Source: Gracilaria domingensis (Eukaryota > Rhodophyta > Florideophyceae > Gracilariales > Gracilariaceae). Taken from it: a stretch of 64,000 nucleotides of DNA. Location of the stretch: contig VCMS01000001.1 of the NCBI GenBank assembly GCA_022539475.1, forward strand, positions 124,001-188,000, read 5' to 3'. Positions 9,733 to 21,933 of this stretch are shown here, one piece after another. How positions within the stretch are numbered: the first letter of the stretch is position 1; every line of letters starts with the position of its first letter. The notes beneath the pieces were generated by a model that saw only the letters and a list, made by a program, of their open reading frames with translations, had not been told where the DNA came from and made no database searches. The position numbers and the translations under genes are program-made.

Positions 9733-12700
9733 TTACCAAAATGCGCACCATCCCAGGAAAAGCGAACAAAGGTTCTCAATATTCGTTGCGTCTCGTATAA
9801 GAAAATCAACCTGCGCCGATGCAGACAAGCACATACGTGAATCGAAATCTCGCCCAACCAGTTTGTCTTCAATTCTCTGCAAAGCTTGGTGCGCTTTCTC
9901 ATTGCCGACAATTGTGATCCGGTTATCCGACGGGTCAGCGGTTCTAAAGAACCTTCGCTGGGCCATGCGCTCGGCCTCGGCTGGAGTTGCAAGCTCTGCA
10001 GGGTCAAAGTCAGGTTGTGTTTCGGGCTGGAAGTGTGGTGGAGCAGATGGGGTCGGAATTGCCCCAGGATAGAGGTCGTTCAGAGGCTCCACAACTGCAG
10101 TTCCGGTTTGCATTTGGGGATACAAAGCTGCGACCGACGCCGACAGGCTCCCTGTTTCCCGTAGGCTTCTTACTATTTGTGACTCTCCTTCAAGTGGCTG
10201 CGCCAAAGCCATCGCAGACCCTACTTCGTCAGTGTTCTGCTCTTCCCGAAAAGCCAATAACTCCTTCACCTTGATCAACTTCCACCTGATGAGAGGATCA
10301 TAGACAAAGGCCTCCATCATTGAAAGAAGCGATTGGCGCGCATCACTTCGCAGTACCTCCATAGCAACCTGAGAGGTCTGTCGGAAGTGCCCGTCAACTC
10401 CGCAGGGCTCCAGTGCATCAACCAGCATGCGGGTCAAACGAAACGGAACTCGTTCAGGGTATTTTTCCCGCTTCATCGCCACCTCGAAACAGTCTCCGAA
10501 ATCGATGTGCATAACCTTCCCAGTATCTCGTTCGATCATTAAATTCGACGGGTGACGATCACCTAATCCAAGTACGTATCCCATCATCGACGTCGTCGCT
10601 AGTGACTTGGCGTACATAGTTCGTCGTTCAAACCAGATTTCCGAATTGCGGCTCTTCAGCCACAATACCTTGGCAATGTCGACACCACCAGTGTTTTGCA
10701 GCATGAACTCAAATAACTCTACCTTCTGGAGAAGAGAGAGGCGATCCGGTTCAGGGGCCTTTCTGAGCATGACCCTGTGCTCCACGTTAGGCATTATCTT
10801 CCGAACTTCTCGGTATTCTTTGACCAGAGAGTGCAGGGTATCACACCCAGGCACCCATCCGATGAGACCGGCTTCCCCAGAAAGAGCAATAACCGGATAA
10901 GTCTTCAAGCCAACTTTGCTCAGCGCTTCCTTTTCATTGCTCTTCGAAAATATTTTGTTGACCAGACTGAACACTTGCATAACTCTTTCATCTTGGCGCA
11001 GATCTTCATGCCCCTTCAGAAGAAAGTGGTACTCCTCACCATCACTGCCAATGACAGAGAGCTTTCGCGGCCTCTGCTTGCTTTGCATAACAGTTAGTTT
11101 TGGGTTAAAGGCAAAGATTGCAACGGCTGGGCTGCTATCATATGGATCATATGTCCCCGGCACCGCAAGTTTTAAGCCCCTTGCCTGATTCAATCCTTTT
11201 GAAACAAACGCCAGGTCCAAGACATGTATGCTCTGCTGGTAGCGTTGCATTCTTCGAAAGACGTGATGATAAACAGCCCATGCTTGGTTAAGATACTGAC
11301 ATAGCGGGCCTTCAATATCAATACCTTCATGACTATTTGCCTGGAATTTTCGACAAAGTTCCACCGCATCTTCGAGTTCTCGTCCAAACTTCTCGATGAA
11401 GGTTTGCTCATACCTTGTTTCCGGACCACGTTCCATCATTTCATGAAGAGGCATTATTGTCTCCAACATTTCGTAGATCTTCTGATTCATGAAGTACAAC
11501 TTGGATGCCTCTTCAAGCCGCTCGCACCATATTTCAGACCATAATACAGCAACCCTTACTAATTCGTTTGCTACCATTTCAGCCTCTTCAACGATCTCTT
11601 TGTGATGGTGCTTAATCTCAGCGAGAATCTGAGTAGCCGTATTGGCTCTCTTTTCCTGATGAGAAGCATAAACTTTTTTAGCCACGGTGAGTGGATAGAC
11701 GGCCACCTGCGGATGCACCGTCCCGATTCGTGCTAGAAGAACCCTTACCCCCCGCTGAACTTCAGGGAATGGCGTATATAGCCGTGCAATTATTTGCGGG
11801 ACAACTTCGAGCCACATTGTGATATTAGTCTTCTCAAAACCTCTGTCGAACTCTTCGTAATAACTGTCTAACCCACCAAAATTGAACCACAGTGTCAAGA
11901 CTCGCAAGGAATCTTCAGTAGCTGTCTTACTCTTCAAATCGATAGACTTGAAGTATCCTTGCACCGCACCTACGGCAAACCTCTTTTCTCGCTTTCCTAT
12001 TTTGATACCGTTCCCAAGGTGATACCCAACATCGGGAATTCCCCCTTGCTTCTCAACGAGGGCTAGAAAACGGTTCTCATTCAGGGCGCCCCAGCTATGC
12101 CATGCCTTACCCCATTCAGGACAAATTTTAGCAGCATGATCAGCATATATTATAGGATCTGTTATGCATGATTCCTCCACTTCTTCGCTGGCAATCATTC
12201 GAGAGCCCCACTTCGAAAGTTTGGAGAACACCTCTCCGGCTGTCACCCGCTTGGCTTCCAGCTCTTCGGATGGCAAGCCAATGAGCATTCCATCTTCCGT
12301 AAATCCGACACCAGCGTTCCATAAGTACTCATTCCGACACTGTTCGAGTGCAGAATACGCTTCCACGCGTTTATTCAACGCCCATAGAAGCTTAATACAT
12401 GAGAACTTAATGTCTAAGTCTTGGATGGAGACTATTGATTGTGGGTCCCATGAACCGGAGCCAAACAACTGCTGGAAGGTATCTACAGAGGGTGCATTGC
12501 TATCTGACCCAACACGAAGGGCGGCTTGGTGTTGATAATACGACTTCAATAACATCCTTAAAGCTTCCCTTGACATAGGCAGGCGCTTGTCCTTGCGGCA
12601 CATGGTCGAAAATTCCAACCACTGTTCTTTGTTATCTATTGGTTTCATAACCAACGTTCGTATCATCAGTAGACGATACCAGGTATAACGGTCATGCTTG

Positions 12701-15700
12701 CATCCTCGCAACCTTTGATCCCAAATATCTCGTAATCGTCGTCGCCCAAAAGAGGCCGAATCATCGTTAGGCATGCGAAGGAAAGCGACCATTTCTCCGA
12801 GCTCTACCAAAATCTGAGCTTCCACAACTCTTTCGTACGCTCGTGGATATCCCTCGCCTACTCTTGCTGTCAGATCCAAATCTAGCCTCTTGCGGGCTTC
12901 CCTCAGATATATCTCTGCATCGTCAAGTTTTGCCGGAGTTCTTCTGCCTTGCCTTACCAGCATCATAGTTCTGTAGAAACATTCATGAAAAGTGCCACGC
13001 GGCAGATATCCGACCCATTCCTCAAACTCATCCCATCGCCCAAGATCGAGGGAAACTGAAGCCCCCTTTCCCTCCAGTGCCAGTTCACTGAGAGCACGAG
13101 GATTTCTGATACATGCTTGCTTCGACTCCTGCAGAACTTCATTAAGCTCCTGCCATTCTCCCACTTCGTTCAAACAACGCAGTCTGCCCAGCAAACTTTT
13201 CCATTTCGTCTTCTCAGAATAGAGCAGATTGCCCACTGAACCAAAATCAATTTCAACTTTCTTGTACTCGGTCAGGGCTTCATCCCATTTCTGCAACTTC
13301 TCGAACCACATTTCTCTTATCTTGGCACCTTTCATTCCTTGGTAGTGATCCAATGTACCTATTGCAGATTCGAGGTTGTTCAAACGATCATATATTGAGA
13401 TAAGACCGTCTTCTCCGTCAATATCCCCTTCGATCATTTCCGGCTTCCCGACGTGGTGAGCGTAGTCTAGCTCTCGATAACGAACAGCTTTTGCAAAAGC
13501 CCCACATCGACAAGCGGCACGAGCTAGTTTCATATTGCTAGTTGGTAGAGGCTTCTCGTCATGATCCATAAACTCATAAAGGTTCAAGAGAGACTGTAGG
13601 ATATTCAAAGGGATAGTCTCAGAACAAAGAGCTAGTTCAAGGTTGTTCACAAGCTTCACTTTTGACTCTGAACTCAGGGGGTGTTTCCAACACGATAAGA
13701 AGGCCGCATTAAACAGCAACTTAGTAAATTGAGGATATGACTCAGAAATTCTTACGCAAGCACGAAACGCCGGTGAACCAGATTGTTCCAACATCGCCGC
13801 TCCGAGATTTGAATACCACCGAACCCAATCATCTTCACCAAACGTTGGTCGCACCTCCCATTTCTGTAACAGAACAGCTTCCGTGAGATTGTGCTTACGA
13901 GAAATTGGGAGACGATTCGTAATTGAAACATGGGACATTTCTGACACCTCTCTTCTTCCCAATGCCAGGCTGTGTCCAGCGTGTGTCATGTCTGCCATAG
14001 ACCGGTGACCAGTCAAAGCTCTTGAGCCATTGGGTGTGGTATTTACCGATGTCCCATGGGTTCGCGATTTTCGCTGTGCTAACATGGCCTCTAAAGCGTC
14101 ATGAACCGCGGTGCTTTTCTGCTTCAAACCACTCAGTTTGAGGGCTCTCTTCACAATCGGAACGTAAACGTCAAAAGCACAAGATGATCGCCTTCCGATT
14201 TCCAGAAGCGCTGAAGCCGCACATACAACAAGATCAGCACCATTCGGACCATCCGAACTCTGTACAAAGCCCTCGCGGATTGATTCAGATTTCATGACGC
14301 GTTCATTTGATCCAACGAGAACTTGAATCAATGGCTGGATGACACTAGGCAGAACCTCAATGTCTGACATGTCTTGCAGCACCGAGACTAATGTCAACAG
14401 AGCTTCTTCACGACGTACTGCAAGTTTCTTCGCAAGGGTCAACTTTGTTAGACACTCCAAGACAATGGTCTCATGCACACCGAATAAAGGACTGAATGTT
14501 TCCAAGGTTTTCAATACCGCCGTAGCCATTGCTCCACTTCCCGAACGATCCTGCACAAGACATGCTAACAAATACGGCAAAACCGTGGGAATTATTGGTG
14601 CGAAGTGATCCCCTATCGCTATCCGGAGTTTTGAAAGCAAATTGCAGATATTGATCACAAAGAGTGGCATACTCCCAAGCTGCTTCAAAAACTTCCACAT
14701 CAACAATACGGTGTCGCACACATATGGCATATAATCAAACCCCGCTATAGATATAAGTTCCTGGAGACGAGTCATGATTTGATTCTCAAGCTCTGTAAAT
14801 GTGAGCACGGAGGATCCTTCAGAACGAGCGCACCTTGCCAATAACCAAAGTATACGTGGCACAACAGCAGGAAGAAAATGAGTGCACTTTGGACCAGATG
14901 ATCTCACAATGTTAACTATGGCTTTCACTGCCTCTTTGTGATGTGGTCTCTGCCTCGGGTTTGTAATAATAAGATTCAGTTGATCCAAGGCCACTGAAGA
15001 AAAATAGTTTGGGCTATTTGTAAAGGGGTGATCAAGGTCTTCCACAAGAGAAATGTTCTCCAGTTCTTCAGTATCCCACACGGGGCGATATGCCATAATG
15101 CTTTCGAAATGTTCTCCACCATATGCGAAGAGAGCAATGGAGGGTTCAATATCTTGTGGTCGACCTATTGGATTCAAGAACGCCGGCTGAGAGTCGTCTT
15201 TCGCTGCGTTTCCATCACTATAGCTCCTCCTTGAAACTCCAGACTCGTTCGCCTGCACTCCTTCCCTCTTCACATTTGTACTGCTTTGCCCTGAGCCAAC
15301 CAAAGCAGCAAGTTTGGAAGATGGTAAGTGGCTAGTGCTCGACGGTACTATTTGAACACCGGAAATAAACGAAGAATAGTTTCTTAACGTCCCACGCTCT
15401 TGACCGCTGGATGACATGTCACGCGTTTGGCCATACAGACGCCGTTCCAAAACCCGAGGAAGGTTAACATACTTATGATTCTCAGGATTCACAGCCCCAA
15501 GAGAGCCGATCAATATCTCTGCCTCAAGACGAACATCTTGCTCAGTTTCTACCGTCAGTAGTTGTACCAACCCAGGGAGAAGTGCGCGATGGGCATCATA
15601 CGGCTTTATGACGAAACCAGTGTTTTGGACCAGGCCTGTCATAGCTCGCAGAGCAGCTTTGCGCATTACAACTTCAGATGATTGGAACTGAAGGATAGAA

Positions 15701-18442
15701 GAAACGATTATGGGCACCAGCTCTTCTCGGTAAGGACTCAAATCGAATCGGCTCATGGTGCCACCCATCTCCGCAACAGTCTCGAAAATCGTCCTTATAA
15801 CAGCGGAGTCATTGCGTTTCTTCGCCTCTCCAAGACAGAACAATAAGGTGTTCATCACTGAACGAGTGTATGGCTCGACCAGATTTTTGGCATGTAGGGT
15901 TAGAGTATAGATAAGGCTTGTTGCGTCCCTACGGTTTCGGGCGAAATGAGTCCCATCCAGTCTTAGTACGGTTAACAAATAGAAGAGGTGTTTTCTCAAA
16001 GCTGGCATGACCCTGGCTGGATGTTGATGACTAATTCGACTCGCCAGAGATAGTGCGGCTCTTCTGAGTGCTGCACTTTCATCGTGGAAAATGGTAAACA
16101 AGATATCGAGCATCTCGAACTGCAGAAGGTAGCTTAAAAACTCTTTTTTGGCTAAGAAACAGAGCGCGTAGAACCGTACATCCTTCGATGGGTCTGCAAC
16201 TGCGAGCGAAAGAATCCGTGAGAGAATTGCATGCACTTCTGGAGCTAACCTTACCATCCTCCCAGTTCTCCGTTCTGAAAGTACACCAGCTGACACAGCA
16301 GTTTCCAACATTTTTGCAATCGCAGTAACGGCCAAAGCCCTCACTTTGACGCTGTTCGATCGCAAATACCCGACAACAAATTCTTTCATGAAGGCCGTTA
16401 AGTCTGAAACGCTCATACCCGAAAATGAGTACTTAGCAATCGCCCTCAAGGCTACACATGGTGAATTTTCTCTGTCAGATACTGCCTTTCTGGAAAGCTC
16501 TGGAAGGCTTTGAACACTGAGATCAGGAGAGGGAGATGAAGCCTGTGACCCAGGTGGACTCTCCAAAAGTCCATCGATAACTACGAAACTGGCGTTTGAA
16601 TCCAATTCAAGATCGATCTCAGCGCGATGAAGCTCAGGAGTTAATGGGTATTGTTTAAAGAAATCCAAAGCCATGTCTGTGTCTTCAAGATCTTGATAAT
16701 CATACAAGTAGTCTGCACCAGCATCCCCGAAACTTCCAAAACTTGTCAGCGACGTGTTTCTAACGATTTGAGCACTGCGACCGCGTCGCAGTGGAGGCTG
16801 AAGAGGACCCCCCTCCCTCCTTCTTCGCAAATCAGACCCTTCCAAACCGACCGGTATCTTCTGCCTCAGAGTAACAGCGATGATTCTCACAAGGTTTTCA
16901 CGAACAACATGGGTCATGCTAGGTACCGCCTTGCCGATTTCATCCATTGTTTCAACAAGACACTCCGTGAAATCTGTGTTCATGATCAGGGGAACCATAC
17001 CATTCTGCATATACTGCGCAAAAACCGGATTACCTTTGGAGCCCTTTGCCACGTAAGCTAAAGCTTTCAAAACAGTCTCCTCTGGAAGACTCTTGCCTGC
17101 CTTCCCGTTTTGGTGAAAAACAAGAGCCTCTCGACATGTATCCAGTATATCTCGGAACAACAAGCTCATGTCTTCTCCTTTTTTCTCTGTTATTGCAGCC
17201 AGTGATACAAGACATCGACCACGTTCTTGGCTCGGAAACTCCGGGTTACGAATTAGTTCCATTGCGGACTTGTGGAGTTCTCGAAGAAAGTTACCCTTGA
17301 ATAAACTTTCGTCCAGCTTAACGAGTAAAGGCAAGATTTCAGCAACAGTTTCGCGAACCATGGCGTTCGTACTTTTTTGGTAATGAATTACAAGAGAACA
17401 AATATCCCTCGACAGTGATGCTAAATATTCCTTGCACTGCTTGCAACGAAGAAGAGATGATGTCATGAGGAGAGAACCGTGCACAACAGCGTCGCGAAGT
17501 TCTTGCTTTCTCCTTGGTGCTCTTGTGTCCTCGACGCTCGGCAACAAGGAGAGCCGTACGCGCTCAATGACGTCGCTCATCGCTTCCTCTGCAAGCGATC
17601 TTTCGCCCATGTTTAGCACATTGTTAAGCACGGCCTGTAGGGCCTGAACTCCTTGCTCACGTACTGAGAGCTCTCGATCCCAGACAATCTGCCAAAGCTG
17701 TCCGCGAAGGTTGTCTTGATACCGAAAAACAATGTATGAGGACTTGCTGGCATCGGCGAGTGCGGTGATTACCAACGCAGACCTTGCGCGATCAGTCGAG
17801 GACTCTGAGTTTGGATCCGCGATGCGACTATTACCAATGACATTGATTGCACTAGTCAAGGCGTGATCAACGGCACGACTAGAAAGCGCATTGTTTAGGT
17901 CCGCCAGGGCACCTACAAGTGTGGCGGCAGCTTTAGCTGTCGGTATGTCTGTGTTGCGCGTCCGAAATAGCATACGAACGGCGTTACCAGCTCGCTGCGC
18001 GCGATCTTGTATGTCTTCAGACTTAGTCTTCAGCAATGCAGAAACAGCAGCTATCGCTGCCAGTCGATCAAGTTGTTTTTCGCTGATGAGAAGGGATTGG
18101 AGCCTCCTGTTAAGAGCTGCAATGGCTTCGCTCCGCTTGTTGCTGTACGTTGACGGTTCGCTGAAATTGACCAGACTGTCATCCTCTGGCAGATTATCGA
18201 CGGTAGCGCGTAATTGCGCCGCCAAGCTTGCACGTTCCTCATTGGTGGTTCTGGGTGATGGGAGCGCAATGAAAGGGGGTCAGTACCTTCGATGGGAACC
18301 AGAAGGAAAGAACTGGAGAAGGCAGCGGATGTACAAGTACTTACGAGGAACATAGTTTGTCAACAACATCGTTGAGTCGTTGAACGTAGTTGACTTCTTC
18401 AACTTCTGTTTCTTCCAATCCGTTGAGATAGAAGTCACGCAT
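9733..18442 (-). CDS. TOR: TOR (target of rapamycin) protein kinase
   Basis: This PIKK-family kinase is the core of TORC1, coupling nutrients to growth. Two exons (18442-18345 and 18250-9733) give 2871 aa. The N-terminal half is HEAT-repeat solenoid. FAT lies at about 1500-2100. FRB is near 2268-2400 (EEASKLYF, PLHEMMERGP, LNQAWAVYHHVFRRM). The kinase domain starts near 2418; its catalytic loop GLGDRHPSNLM lies near 2597 and HIDFGD near 2613. The FATC ends in ATNIENLCSLFLGWCAFW, the canonical TOR C-terminus. FRB, NLC and GWC-FW endings distinguish it from ATM, ATR and SMG1. The long exon has no ATG at its 5' end; splicing to exon 1 restores one in frame. A roughly 130-residue Pro/Ala-rich stretch separates kinase and FATC. 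It is divergent from the TOE1 gene. Confidence 0.95.
18251..18344 (-). other. 94-nt spliceosomal intron in TOR
   Basis: The donor GTAAGT lies at 18344-18339 and the acceptor CACCCAG ends at 18251 (minus strand). Exon 1 (18345-18442, 98 nt) starts with ATG and ends ...TGT TCC TC. Joining to exon 2 gives TCA ACC ACC AAT GAG, keeping the frame into the HEAT region. Without splicing, the long exon is closed upstream by an in-frame TGA inside this interval and has no ATG. cDNA is needed to confirm. Confidence 0.85.
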
Positions 18443-19418
18443 CGCGGAGGGAATGTAGAAAGCGGGGAGCCTTAGGCGCGGTCACGAACAGGACATGGGC
18501 GCCCAAGTGTCGCACTTGAGCGGATTGGTATAACTTGGAGCACGATGTACCTTTGGTACCCGACAAACAAAGAACGTCAAGCACCGCGTGAGCGAGAAGC
18601 GTGAACCTTGAGCATGAAAGAAAACACGCAGAGGTGGAGCAAGCGGGTTGAACGAAACGAGCGGGAGTCTGGAATGTGAGCTCACCCGTGTGTAGAGCGT
18701 GGACAAAGCCAGGACAAAGCCGCCACGCAGTGACGGAGGGCTTGAACCACTCTCACGTTGAGAAGCACCCTGCCAGGGCACTCTGCGACACAGAACTTGG
18801 TGCAGCACCAAAATGTTGGAATTTGGTGCCGTTTGGCATCGTTGCTCTACCGACGGTACCTGTACTGTTAGAACTGTACCTAAAACGTAGACCTAAATCG
18901 CAGAGCGTAGCTACGCTGGACCAAAAATTGCGCAATTCTGGAAAGTCATTCACAGGCTGTCCCTGCGGGCTTGTCGGCGAGAATTCGCGCGACTCGGGGG
19001 GACGGCAAAGAAGCACAGAAGCAGCGAATGCAAGCTTTGGCGGGACAACCTGAAGTCGGAATCGATTGAAGTTTCCATTGCAAAGTTTCCTCTGGAAATT
19101 GTTTCCAGGGGAAACTTTCTTTCCAATGGAAACTTTCAATCTTTAAAAATTTGCCGTGTGCTCACGAATCGTGAGTCACGATGCGCACGGCAGGCGATAC
19201 GGGATATGGCGGAGGAGTTCAGCTGCCTGTTACTCTGTATGGCGCTTTTTGGACCCGTTGAGAGTCTTTCTGTAGTTACAGAAACGTATCTTTGGCAGTT
19301 CTTTTCGAAAAACTCTCCCCGCTCCATGTGCCGCGACGGCCCACGCTCCCCCTGCCAAAACTCGTGCCTTCGTCCGGCACCCCCGTCGCGCTCCAGTCAT
19401 GGGCGATCACCACTCAAA
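18443..19418. promoter_or_regulatory. Shared divergent promoter region of TOR and TOE1
   Basis: The TOR ATG at 18442 (minus) and the TOE1 ATG at 19419 (plus; alternative 19206) lie back to back. The interval has GGTACC-centred motifs at about 18545 and 18855, and an imperfect inverted repeat at 19065-19140. No TATA box is obvious. Shared control of the two genes is inference. Confidence 0.5.
19065..19140. repeat. Imperfect inverted repeat upstream of TOE1
   Basis: The left part ATTGAAGTTTCCATTG...AAAGTTTCC...CTGGAAA pairs with TTTCCAG...GGAAACTTT...CAATGGAAACTTTCAAT across a TTG centre. Arms are about 35 nt with small bulges. GGAAA/TTTCC blocks recur four times within it. It could be a foldback element remnant or a clustered binding site. 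Confidence 0.6.
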
Positions 19419-20864
19419 ATGGTGGCCCGTGACCAAATCAATGCTATCCGAGTGGTCAACGTCACGCGCAATGGCGCAGATGCCGGCTTCGGCTCACTCG
19501 GAGCCCGCCTGAAGCAACTCAGCCCACGCGGCTTTGTCGCCATCGACACCGAGTTTTCCGGTCTCGGGTCTGATCCAGATCTCAAGCATGAAAACATGCA
19601 GACGCGCTACACAGCCCTGCGCACTCTTGCGCACTCGTGTGGCATCCTCTCGGTTGGCATTTCTGTTTTTGACCAAATCAACCAAGACGTCGACATGCTC
19701 GCACCTACGAATCATTCCCAGGTGGGTACCGATACCGATCTGCCCAAGAATCATTCTTCTACGCCGTACTCGGTTTCAACGTATGATTTTCTCATGTGCT
19801 GCAAGACCCCGTTTTCCATGATTTCGGATTCCGGAGAATTCCTCGTCGCTCACGGTTTTGACTTCAATCGCCTCTTCAGCGTCGGAATTCCATACGAGCG
19901 TGCGAGCTCGGAAAAGCCGGCGGAAACGGCTGAAAAGAATGCACTTCCCTGGAAATGGGGGAAACTACCGAAGGGTCTTTTGTGGCGTATCGGCCACTCC
20001 AACGTACCTATAGTCATTCACAATGGCCTGTTCGACCTCGTTTTCCTCTTCGCCTCATTTCAGGGTGCTCTCCCGGAAACATTGAACGAATTTATTTCAG
20101 CCTTCAGGCAGTGCGTACCTTCGGGTTTCTGGGACACAAAGGTTATTGCGTCGAACACCAAGCAGCGGTCGACGTTCTTAGCATACCTTTTTGCGCAGTC
20201 TGTTCTTGCGGAAGCCATATGCGTTGAAACTAGCACGGGTCTTCCAGGTGTTGAGAATGCAGATCCGTCAGATATTCAACGTTATCCAGACACAGACGTC
20301 CTATGCGCGCTTTATGCTTTTCGTGGCTTTTGTCCCAGAGGTATAGGTTGTCCGTTTGTGCACGACCCGTTTAGAATTATTGAAGAAGAAAGAAATGGTA
20401 CTTGTCCGAAAGACAGCAAGGAGGCGTATAAAAGACATAAAGTGCAATCAAAAGCCCTCAAAAAGCAACGGGCCGAACTCCAAAGCGAGATTAGCAAACT
20501 GAACAAGAAGCAGAAGAAGCGGCTTGTTGAAACTGCGCATCCTAACGGGCTGAATCGTGGGAACGAGTCATGCGATAGGATTGAGACGACTGTACGAAGC
20601 CGGCTTTCTGGAGAGGGTAGCAAACCAGCTTGTATCGTCGGGAAGGCCCATACAGCTGGCTGGGACGCTTTCTGCACAGGGTATATATTCGCTGCATTCC
20701 GTGAATCGCTAGATTCCAAAACACTGGGGAAATATATGAACCGGGTTGCGTTGCCCTATAAGCAGAGTTCTTTGCTGCTTGCGGAGAGTCAGTTTGCCAA
20801 TCTCGATTCCACTGCTGAAGTTCAACAAGCAAAAGAAGATGGAGCCGATGATCAAGATGTATAG
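19419..20864 (+). CDS. TOE1: TOE1-type CAF1-family 3' exonuclease (deadenylase) with CCCH finger
   Basis: TOE1 trims 3' ends and oligo-A tails of snRNAs and other small nuclear RNAs in Cajal bodies. The product here is 481 aa from ATG 19419. DEDD nuclease motifs are visible: FVAIDTEFSGLG near residue 36, VIHNGLFDLVFLF near 200, and the late segment AHTAGWDAFCTGYIFAAF. A CCCH finger of C-x8-C-x5-C-x3-H spacing is present (CALYAFRGFCPRGIGCPFVH). A basic coiled segment follows the finger, as in animal TOE1. The C-terminal KQSSLLLAESQF also matches human TOE1. The frame is open further upstream; ATG 19206 would add 71 residues with no family similarity, so 19419 is preferred. The gene has no introns. 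Confidence 0.88.
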   Translation: MVARDQINAIRVVNVTRNGADAGFGSLGARLKQLSPRGFVAIDTEFSGLGSDPDLKHENMQTRYTALRTLAHSCGILSVGISVFDQINQDVDMLAPTNHSQVGTDTDLPKNHSSTPYSVSTYDFLMCCKTPFSMISDSGEFLVAHGFDFNRLFSVGIPYERASSEKPAETAEKNALPWKWGKLPKGLLWRIGHSNVPIVIHNGLFDLVFLFASFQGALPETLNEFISAFRQCVPSGFWDTKVIASNTKQRSTFLAYLFAQSVLAEAICVETSTGLPGVENADPSDIQRYPDTDVLCALYAFRGFCPRGIGCPFVHDPFRIIEEERNGTCPKDSKEAYKRHKVQSKALKKQRAELQSEISKLNKKQKKRLVETAHPNGLNRGNESCDRIETTVRSRLSGEGSKPACIVGKAHTAGWDAFCTGYIFAAFRESLDSKTLGKYMNRVALPYKQSSLLLAESQFANLDSTAEVQQAKEDGADDQDV

Positions 20865-21933
20865 CACAAATCGTCTGTGTTCGTGGTCCTCTACAAACCC
20901 ATTGTGTTCATGATCAAAACGGTCCTCAGAAACCCCTCTCAAAGATACTCCAAGACTTTAATTTTCAGTTCACGTATACAAGTATATTGTCACTGACTAC
21001 TTCCATACCTTTAACGAATCATTCACGTATTCACTAAACTCTTTACACATTCCCTCCTCACACGGTTATAACCTGCGATGAACTTCATGGCAAACGGCTT
21101 TTATTCATGCACCGGCGACCCCCAGCAGATGGATTGGAGGCTGTCAAGGCCTCTACGGAGTGAATCTGGGAGCAGCAGAGGAGAAAAATGATGCTACTGG
21201 CAACACGCTTGAGATGAAACATGAAATATTCTTGTTGTGTGGCAATGACGTCTTGAAGGTACCTCCGGAGGGGTGGATCCTGTGAGAGAGGGAAAGGATC
21301 CCCAGGATTCTACGCATACCAGGGGACACTAAAGGTAGAGGGATCTGGTCGCTACCGAGAGATATCGAGGTTATTAACGTCTCGGTCTGTGATGAGTTTC
21401 TCAAGAGAAGTTCGTTAAGCTTAACCGTTGCGGATTTAGCATGGCAGCCAAGCTTTGATCGGAAATCACTTCCATTGGCATTTCTGAGATCTGCAAGATC
21501 TTGGAAAGATTTCTCGTGAAGACTGTGGAACGCATTGAAGAACACCGATCACACATGATGTGTATTGGCAGAAGATCATTGTTACGCTTGCGAGATTGTC
21601 TGTTCTACGGAGTGTTTGAACAACCGTTGGTTAGAGGAAGATTGGATCTTGCGTTTGACATCGAACAATATGGAAGAATTAGGAAACACTGCCCTTCAGT
21701 GATGTGAAGAATAAGCAGTACATCGTTTTCAAGTGAAACAAGGAGCCATACTACTAGTGTAACCGCCCAGAAGTCCCTAGTATGATGGACTTCTGGGCGG
21801 TTGTAACGCAGATGTTCAGAAAACCATGTCATTTCTAATCGTTTCCAACTTGTGCTTCGCGCAACTTTATGGAAGAAGGAGCATCTTGATTGTACTTTGG
21901 ATACTCGACGCCATACGGCAAGGCTAAGCACAT
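20865..21933. other. Convergent intergenic region between TOE1 and the bromodomain gene
   Basis: Both neighbours end here. Minus-strand frames of 130 and 108 codons exist but show no recognisable domain and are not called. The one clear structure is the hairpin at 21761-21802. Confidence 0.45.
21761..21802. repeat. 16-bp perfect hairpin
   Basis: AACCGCCCAGAAGTCC (21761-21776) and GGACTTCTGGGCGGTT (21787-21802) are exact reverse complements with a 10-nt loop. It lies between convergent 3' ends, 131 bp from the bromodomain stop codon. It could shape 3' ends or be a small-RNA hairpin. Confidence 0.75.

Noticed and set aside
18051-18353. A 100-codon minus-strand frame across the TOR exon junction
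   Set aside because: It reads through the intron and conflicts with the spliced TOR frame.
21153-21931. Minus-strand frames of 130 and 108 codons between TOE1 and the bromodomain gene
   Set aside because: No recognisable domain, and the second contains the hairpin; treated as chance.
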